The notes beneath the pieces were generated by a model. The model was not told the DNA's origin and made no database searches. It was given only the letters and a program-made list of their open reading frames with translations. Both the position numbers and the translations under genes were made by a program. Shown here in pieces: positions 1 through 2,537 of a stretch of 5,407 bases of DNA. This DNA is from an uncultured Collinsella sp. GTDB taxonomy: Bacteria > Actinomycetota > Coriobacteriia > Coriobacteriales > Coriobacteriaceae. Position 1 is the first letter of the stretch; each line of letters begins with the position of its first letter. The DNA is taken from positions 1-5,407 of the forward strand of contig CABUTN010000069.1 in assembly GCA_902494565.1 (NCBI GenBank), written 5' to 3'.

Positions 1-202
1 CGACGTGTCGCTGCTCGTCTCGCAGATTTTGGGCATTGTGGTGACGGTCGCTATTGTACTGGTGCTCGATTTGGTGATCGCCGCGGTGGTCAAGGCGCTG
101 TTCCACGGCAGCCTGCGCGTGGACGAGGCCGACGAGGCGCTGGGCCTGGATGCGAGTCAGCACGGCGAGAGCGCCTACCCTTCGTTCTCCGGACTCGATT
201 AG
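1..202 (+). CDS. amt: Ammonium transporter (Amt/MEP/Rh family), C-terminal fragment
   Basis: Only the last 66 or so residues are in the window; the reading frame is open from base 2 and the start lies upstream. The visible part begins with a long hydrophobic stretch (about residues LLVSQILG to VVKALF), which fits the last transmembrane helix. It is followed by a hydrophilic cytoplasmic tail containing the Amt hallmark G-L-D-x-S-x-H-G-E-S-A-Y close to the C-terminus. In the family this tail controls cooperation between the three subunits and contacts the PII protein GlnK. Amt proteins conduct ammonium across the inner membrane when nitrogen is scarce. The next gene encodes a PII protein, which is the classic amt-glnK pairing and strengthens the call. 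The GTG at base 5 is internal, not a start, because no family member begins at the last helix. The TAG stop at 200-202 touches a palindromic repeat. Confidence 0.9.
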   Translation, partial: DVSLLVSQILGIVVTVAIVLVLDLVIAAVVKALFHGSLRVDEADEALGLDASQHGESAYPSFSGLD

Positions 203-306
203 CAGCTTCCCCAAGCACCGCACCTCGGCCTTCAATCGTCGTTTGCGTACCTTAAGTACGCGGCACTCCTCTTTCAGGCCGATCTGCGGCACTTGGGAAA
301 CCTGCT
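201..306. repeat. Large palindromic intergenic repeat between amt and glnK
   Basis: The outer arms 201-231 and 276-306 are inverted copies: 25 of 31 positions match when one arm is reverse-complemented, including the terminal AGCAG/CTGCT and the inner TCGGCCT/AGGCCGA. Inside the loop is a second, perfect small hairpin, GCGTAC (245-250) with GTACGC (256-261) around CTTAA. The left arm overlaps the last two bases of the amt stop codon. No run of T follows the right arm, so it is not a standard intrinsic terminator, although the RNA hairpin could protect the 3' end of the amt message or reduce readthrough into glnK. The layout (imperfect long arms, nested hairpin, no ORF) resembles a non-autonomous palindromic element of the REP/MITE kind. 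I infer this from structure only. Confidence 0.7.
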
Positions 307-343
307 AAGACCTGTTAGTTGCACTTATCTGATCTACAAGGTT

Positions 344-368
344 GGTCTGCGGCACCTGGGAAACCCGC
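344..368. repeat. Second copy of the right arm of the palindromic repeat
   Basis: Bases 344-368 match 281-305 in 22 of 25 positions, in the same orientation (shared core TCTGCGGCAC then TGGGAAACC). The copy has no left arm of its own. It is therefore either a solo arm of the same repeat family or the remnant of a second element. It can pair with the left arm at 201-231 in place of the first right arm, giving two alternative hairpins in an amt-glnK transcript. It lies 43 bases before the glnK start. Confidence 0.65.
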
Positions 369-411
369 GTCTCATGTAAAGGGATACGTTGATTATTGAG
401 AGGAATTCATT

Positions 412-750
412 ATGAAAAAGATCACGGCTATCGTGCGCCAGGAAAAGCTCGAGGTTCTAAAAGACGCGCTGTTTGCTGCCGATGTTCGTGGCATGACTAT
501 TAACCAAGTGCAGGGCTGCGGCGCACAGCATGGCTGGAAGGAATACGTACGCGGCAACGAGCTGCTTGTCAACATGATCCCTAAGGTACAGTTCACCCTT
601 ATTTGCGCCGACGAGCATGTCGACGGCATTGTCGAAATTATCTGCAACGCCGCACGCACCGGAGCCGTCGGCGATGGCAAGATCTGGGTCGAGCCGGTCG
701 AGGAAGTTATCCGCATCCGCACCGGCGAACACGGCCCCGCCGCGGTGTAG
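412..750 (+). CDS. glnK: Nitrogen regulatory PII protein (GlnK/GlnB family)
   Basis: The 112-residue product has exactly the usual PII length and aligns with E. coli GlnB/GlnK without gaps over the core. PII proteins are cytoplasmic trimers that bind ATP or ADP plus 2-oxoglutarate and report nitrogen and energy state to partners. GlnK blocks Amt by inserting its T-loop. Seen here: N-terminal MKKITAIVR, Q39, T-loop residues 37-55 with the conserved R47, P57-K58, the B-loop T83-G84-x-x-G87-D88-G89-K90, and the C-loop R101-I-R103-T-G-E. R47 is the arginine that plugs the channel in AmtB-GlnK complexes. The modification sites known elsewhere are absent: position 51 is Leu (not Tyr), 49 is Asn (not Ser) and 46 is Val. 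Control is therefore probably by ligands alone. The start ATG has an AGAGG ribosome site at 399-403, 8 bases upstream. The position after amt supports the name glnK, although the sequence alone cannot separate GlnK from GlnB. I see no convincing promoter in 307-398. Confidence 0.93.
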   Translation: MKKITAIVRQEKLEVLKDALFAADVRGMTINQVQGCGAQHGWKEYVRGNELLVNMIPKVQFTLICADEHVDGIVEIICNAARTGAVGDGKIWVEPVEEVIRIRTGEHGPAAV

Positions 751-766
751 GACAATCTTTCGCCTG

Positions 767-796
767 ACGGGCGTGCCTCTCTTGGGGCGCGCCCGT
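767..796 (+). terminator. Possible weak terminator hairpin after glnK
   Basis: ACGGGCG (767-773) pairs perfectly with CGCCCGT (790-796) around a 16-base loop, beginning 17 bases after the glnK stop. What follows (TCTCGTCT) is pyrimidine-rich but not a real T-tract, so termination would be weak or need help. The left arm is shared with the larger inverted repeat 769-837, so the two structures exclude each other. Confidence 0.35.
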
Positions 797-837
797 TCTC
801 GTCTACAATATCGTGCAGACGAAGGAGAGGCACGCCC
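769..837 (+). promoter_or_regulatory. Inverted repeat that can mask the ribosome site of the HAD gene
   Basis: GGGCGTGCCTCTC (769-781) is the exact reverse complement of GAGAGGCACGCCC (825-837), which ends at the base before the ATG at 838 and contains most of its Shine-Dalgarno sequence GGAGAGG (824-830). A G-U pair (782/824) and a T-A pair (783/823) extend the stem to 15. A second perfect 6-base stem, TCGTCT (799-804) with AGACGA (817-822), stacks directly inside it. RNA transcribed through from glnK could fold so that the ribosome site is buried. RNA begun at the candidate promoter around 782-809 would lack the left arm and leave it free. The pairing is read from the sequence; the regulatory role is inference. 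Confidence 0.5.
782..809 (+). promoter_or_regulatory. Candidate sigma-70 type promoter of the HAD phosphatase gene
   Basis: TACAAT at 804-809 is a good -10 box (5 of 6 to TATAAT). A weak -35, TTGGGG at 782-787, lies 16 bases upstream. Transcription would begin near 816, leaving a leader of about 22 bases that includes the ribosome site GGAGAGG but not the complementary arm at 769-781. The -35 half is poor, so the call depends mostly on the -10 box. Confidence 0.45.
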
Positions 838-1695
838 ATGATCAAGATGTTTGCGAGTGACTTAGACGGAACGCTGCTGAACGCCCTGCACGAGGCAGAC
901 GGGACCATCCGCCGTGCCATTCGCGAGCTGACCGAGGCTGGGCTGCACGTGGTCCCCGCGACCGGACGCTCGACGCTGCCGATCGGCGAGCATGGCTTTA
1001 CGGGTCTGGCGCTTGACGCCTGTTGCTCTAATGGGTCCATCGTGCGCGACAGCCATGGCGAGGTGCTCAAAACCTGGATCATCGACCCGCAGGTTACCGA
1101 GGAGCTGCTCAAGGCGTTTCCGGACATTTGCTTTGACTGTTCCACGCCCGACGGCATGTTCTCGAGCGGTTCGTTCGAGATGCACCAGGCGGGCTTTAAG
1201 AAGGACAGCCCTATCAAGCGCATCGTGATGCGCGGCATGCGCGCACGTGGTGGGTATCACGAGGAGCAGTATTTCGATCAGTCGATCGGCGACATCCTGC
1301 GCCACGATGTGTGTAAGATCAACTGCCGCGTGACCTCGCCCGAGCTGGAGCGCGACCTTAAGGCGTATTTGGCCGAGCGATCGGACCGCGTGGTCAACGC
1401 GCCGTTCGATCCGGTGATGTTCGAGATCACGGACGTGGCGTGCAACAAGGGTGAGAGCGTGGCCTGGCTGGCGGGCTACTACGGCATTGCCGAGGACGAG
1501 GTCGCGGTTTACGGCGACGGCGGTAACGACATTGCCATGCTCAAACGCTTCCGTCACAGCTACGCGACCAAAAACGCTAGCGATGCCGCCAAGGCCGCTG
1601 CGAGCGCGACCATCGGCAGCTGCATGGTCCACGCCGTTCCCAAACACATGCTCGCCACTATGCATAAGCAGAACTCCCGCACCATCATCGAATAA
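838..1695 (+). CDS. Cof-type HAD-IIB family sugar-phosphate phosphatase
   Basis: The 285-residue product has the usual length for Cof-type haloacid dehalogenase phosphatases, cytoplasmic Mg2+-dependent enzymes that remove phosphate from small metabolites. All four HAD motifs are present. Motif I is D8-L-D10-G-T, with D8 the nucleophile and D10 the acid/base. Motif II is T42 in A-T-G-R-S. Motif III is K204 in N-K-G-E-S. Motif IV is G226-D-G-G-N-D231-I-A-M, whose aspartates bind Mg2+. The long insert between motifs II and III (about residues 70-195) is the type IIB cap that sets substrate choice; it is rather divergent, so the substrate cannot be named. ATG 838 is chosen because the nucleophile motif follows at once and GGAGAGG (824-830) lies 7 bases upstream. 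The gene appears to be a separate transcription unit between glnK and the TetR operon, with no clear functional link to either. A REP-like hairpin starts at the base after its stop. Confidence 0.9.
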   Translation: MIKMFASDLDGTLLNALHEADGTIRRAIRELTEAGLHVVPATGRSTLPIGEHGFTGLALDACCSNGSIVRDSHGEVLKTWIIDPQVTEELLKAFPDICFDCSTPDGMFSSGSFEMHQAGFKKDSPIKRIVMRGMRARGGYHEEQYFDQSIGDILRHDVCKINCRVTSPELERDLKAYLAERSDRVVNAPFDPVMFEITDVACNKGESVAWLAGYYGIAEDEVAVYGDGGNDIAMLKRFRHSYATKNASDAAKAAASATIGSCMVHAVPKHMLATMHKQNSRTIIE

Positions 1696-1722
1696 TGTGA
1701 CAAGGGGGCAGTCCCTGTCACA
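1696..1722. repeat. Short REP-like palindrome (TGTGACA...TGTCACA)
   Basis: TGTGACA (1696-1702) and TGTCACA (1716-1722) are perfect inverted copies. The interior adds GGG/CCC pairing, so nearly all 27 bases can fold with one bulge. It begins immediately after the TAA of the HAD gene. The form, TGTGACA with an inner run of G and a run of C before TGTCACA, resembles repeats I associate with REP-linked tyrosine transposases in gut anaerobes. No T-tract follows, so it is a poor intrinsic terminator, though it may protect the mRNA end. Confidence 0.65.
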
Positions 1723-1749
1723 TCCAAAATATTGCCTTTACGTGTTGAT

Positions 1750-1792
1750 GCACACGGTGTGCAATAATACTCGCACTGTGCAATAGCGCACA
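1750..1792. promoter_or_regulatory. Cluster of inverted repeats, probable operators of the TetR-family gene
   Basis: Three related sites sit just upstream of the regulator. GCACAC-G-GTGTGC (1750-1762) is a perfect 6-1-6 palindrome. GCAC-T-GTGC (1773-1781) is a perfect 4-1-4 palindrome. TGTGC (1777-1781) pairs again with GCACA (1788-1792). The 9-base TGTGCAATA occurs twice, at 1758-1766 and 1777-1785, 19 bases apart or about two helical turns. A possible -10 box (TAATAC 1765-1770) lies between the first two sites, but no well-spaced -35 is obvious. TetR proteins usually repress their own operon by binding such palindromes over the promoter, so autoregulation is the simplest reading. Binding itself is inferred. 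Confidence 0.5.
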
Positions 1793-1803
1793 GGCTGAGT
1801 AAC

Positions 1804-1810
1804 AAGGAGG
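1804..1810 (+). promoter_or_regulatory. Strong Shine-Dalgarno site that fixes a TTG start
   Basis: AAGGAGG is a full-consensus ribosome site, 4 bases before TTG 1815. No in-frame ATG or GTG lies near it, and the DNA-binding domain begins within the first dozen residues, so the rare TTG start is the best choice. The strong site combined with a weak start codon suggests deliberately moderate expression of the regulator. Confidence 0.8.
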
Positions 1811-1814
1811 ACGC

Positions 1815-2525
1815 TTGTCCCAGCTCGAGAAATGTGATCGCCGGTCCCTTCGCTCGCAGCGTGCCCTTCGCCAGGCGCTTGCCAGCGAGCTTGCCGAAAG
1901 CGGCGACCTTTCGCGCATTAACGTTGCGTCGCTCACCGAGCGCGCCGGTCTTACGCGCCGCACGTTCTATTCGCACTACCGCGATATCCCCGACTTTATC
2001 AATCAAATCGAGGACGGATTGCTGGCCGAGATCCGTGAGCGCATTGAGCTCATCACCGCAGCTCAGCTGCCCGATCTCTACCACAACATCGATGAGCTCG
2101 AGCCGGCGCCCGGTTCGGTTGAGCTGCTGCGTTATCTTGCGGCCAACCGCGACTTGATCGGTGCGCTGCTGGGTCCGGGCGGCGACCAGGCCTTCATTAA
2201 AAGAATCATCGACACCGCTCGTGAGGCTGTGGTGCCGCGTGCGCAGACGGGCATTTTGGGCCTAGCGCTGGGCACGTTCTTTGACTACTACGTTAGCTAC
2301 GTCGTGAGTGCCGAGGTCGGCATGATTCAGCGCTGGTTTGAGCGTGGGCTCACCGAATCGCCCGAGGCCATGGCGCGCATTATGACGGTGCTCGCTTTTG
2401 TTCGTCCTGGCGACCTGTATGGCCAACCCATCGATATCAATGTGCCGGAATACGGCATGAAGCTATTGAACTTGCAGCTCGAGGACGCGGCCGACACCGC
2501 CGCAACCGTCGAGTCCAACAACTAA
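1815..2525 (+). CDS. TetR/AcrR family transcriptional regulator
   Basis: The 236-residue product starts with a TetR-type DNA-binding domain. A first helix (about R13-E28) is followed by the helix-turn-helix V37-A-S-L-T-E-R-A-G-L-T-R-R-T-F-Y-S-H-Y55, with the family signature F-Y-x-H-Y/F at the recognition-helix end. The remaining residues form a mostly helical ligand/dimer domain resembling the C-terminal domain of DhaS-like regulators. The ligand cannot be read from the sequence. Length is near the upper end for the family, with a polar tail (about residues 220-236) rich in Asp, Ala and Thr. The start is TTG at 1815 behind AAGGAGG. Palindromes at 1750-1792 are likely operators. The giant activase gene begins 12 bases after the stop, in the same frame, so the two are almost certainly co-transcribed and this protein probably controls it, perhaps in response to an acyl-CoA or similar metabolite (inference). 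Confidence 0.85.
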   Translation: MSQLEKCDRRSLRSQRALRQALASELAESGDLSRINVASLTERAGLTRRTFYSHYRDIPDFINQIEDGLLAEIRERIELITAAQLPDLYHNIDELEPAPGSVELLRYLAANRDLIGALLGPGGDQAFIKRIIDTAREAVVPRAQTGILGLALGTFFDYYVSYVVSAEVGMIQRWFERGLTESPEAMARIMTVLAFVRPGDLYGQPIDINVPEYGMKLLNLQLEDAADTAATVESNN

Positions 2526-2537
2526 GAGGAGAGACAG

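Noticed and set aside
201..368. CRISPR array
   Set aside because: Only two direct copies of one 25-base arm, with no regular spacers and a palindromic partner; this is a dispersed repeat.
203..411. A riboswitch or small RNA upstream of glnK
   Set aside because: The structure is accounted for by the palindromic repeat and its extra arm. I recognise no conserved riboswitch core, and there is no terminator with a T-tract before glnK.
457..732. - strand open frame opposite glnK
   Set aside because: In-register shadow that ends at the CTA codon for Leu16 of the PII protein; no motif or ribosome site of its own.
393..1238. - strand open frame of 281 codons across glnK and the HAD gene
   Set aside because: It crosses two well-supported + strand genes and their intergenic region, has Ser/Arg/Pro-rich composition and no recognisable domain.
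862..1665. Long - strand open frame opposite the HAD gene
   Set aside because: Same cause: in register with the sense codons and open because of codon bias. The + strand protein has all four HAD motifs.
1560..2084. - strand frame spanning the HAD-TetR gap
   Set aside because: It overlaps the helix-turn-helix coding region and the operator cluster; no ribosome site or homology signal.
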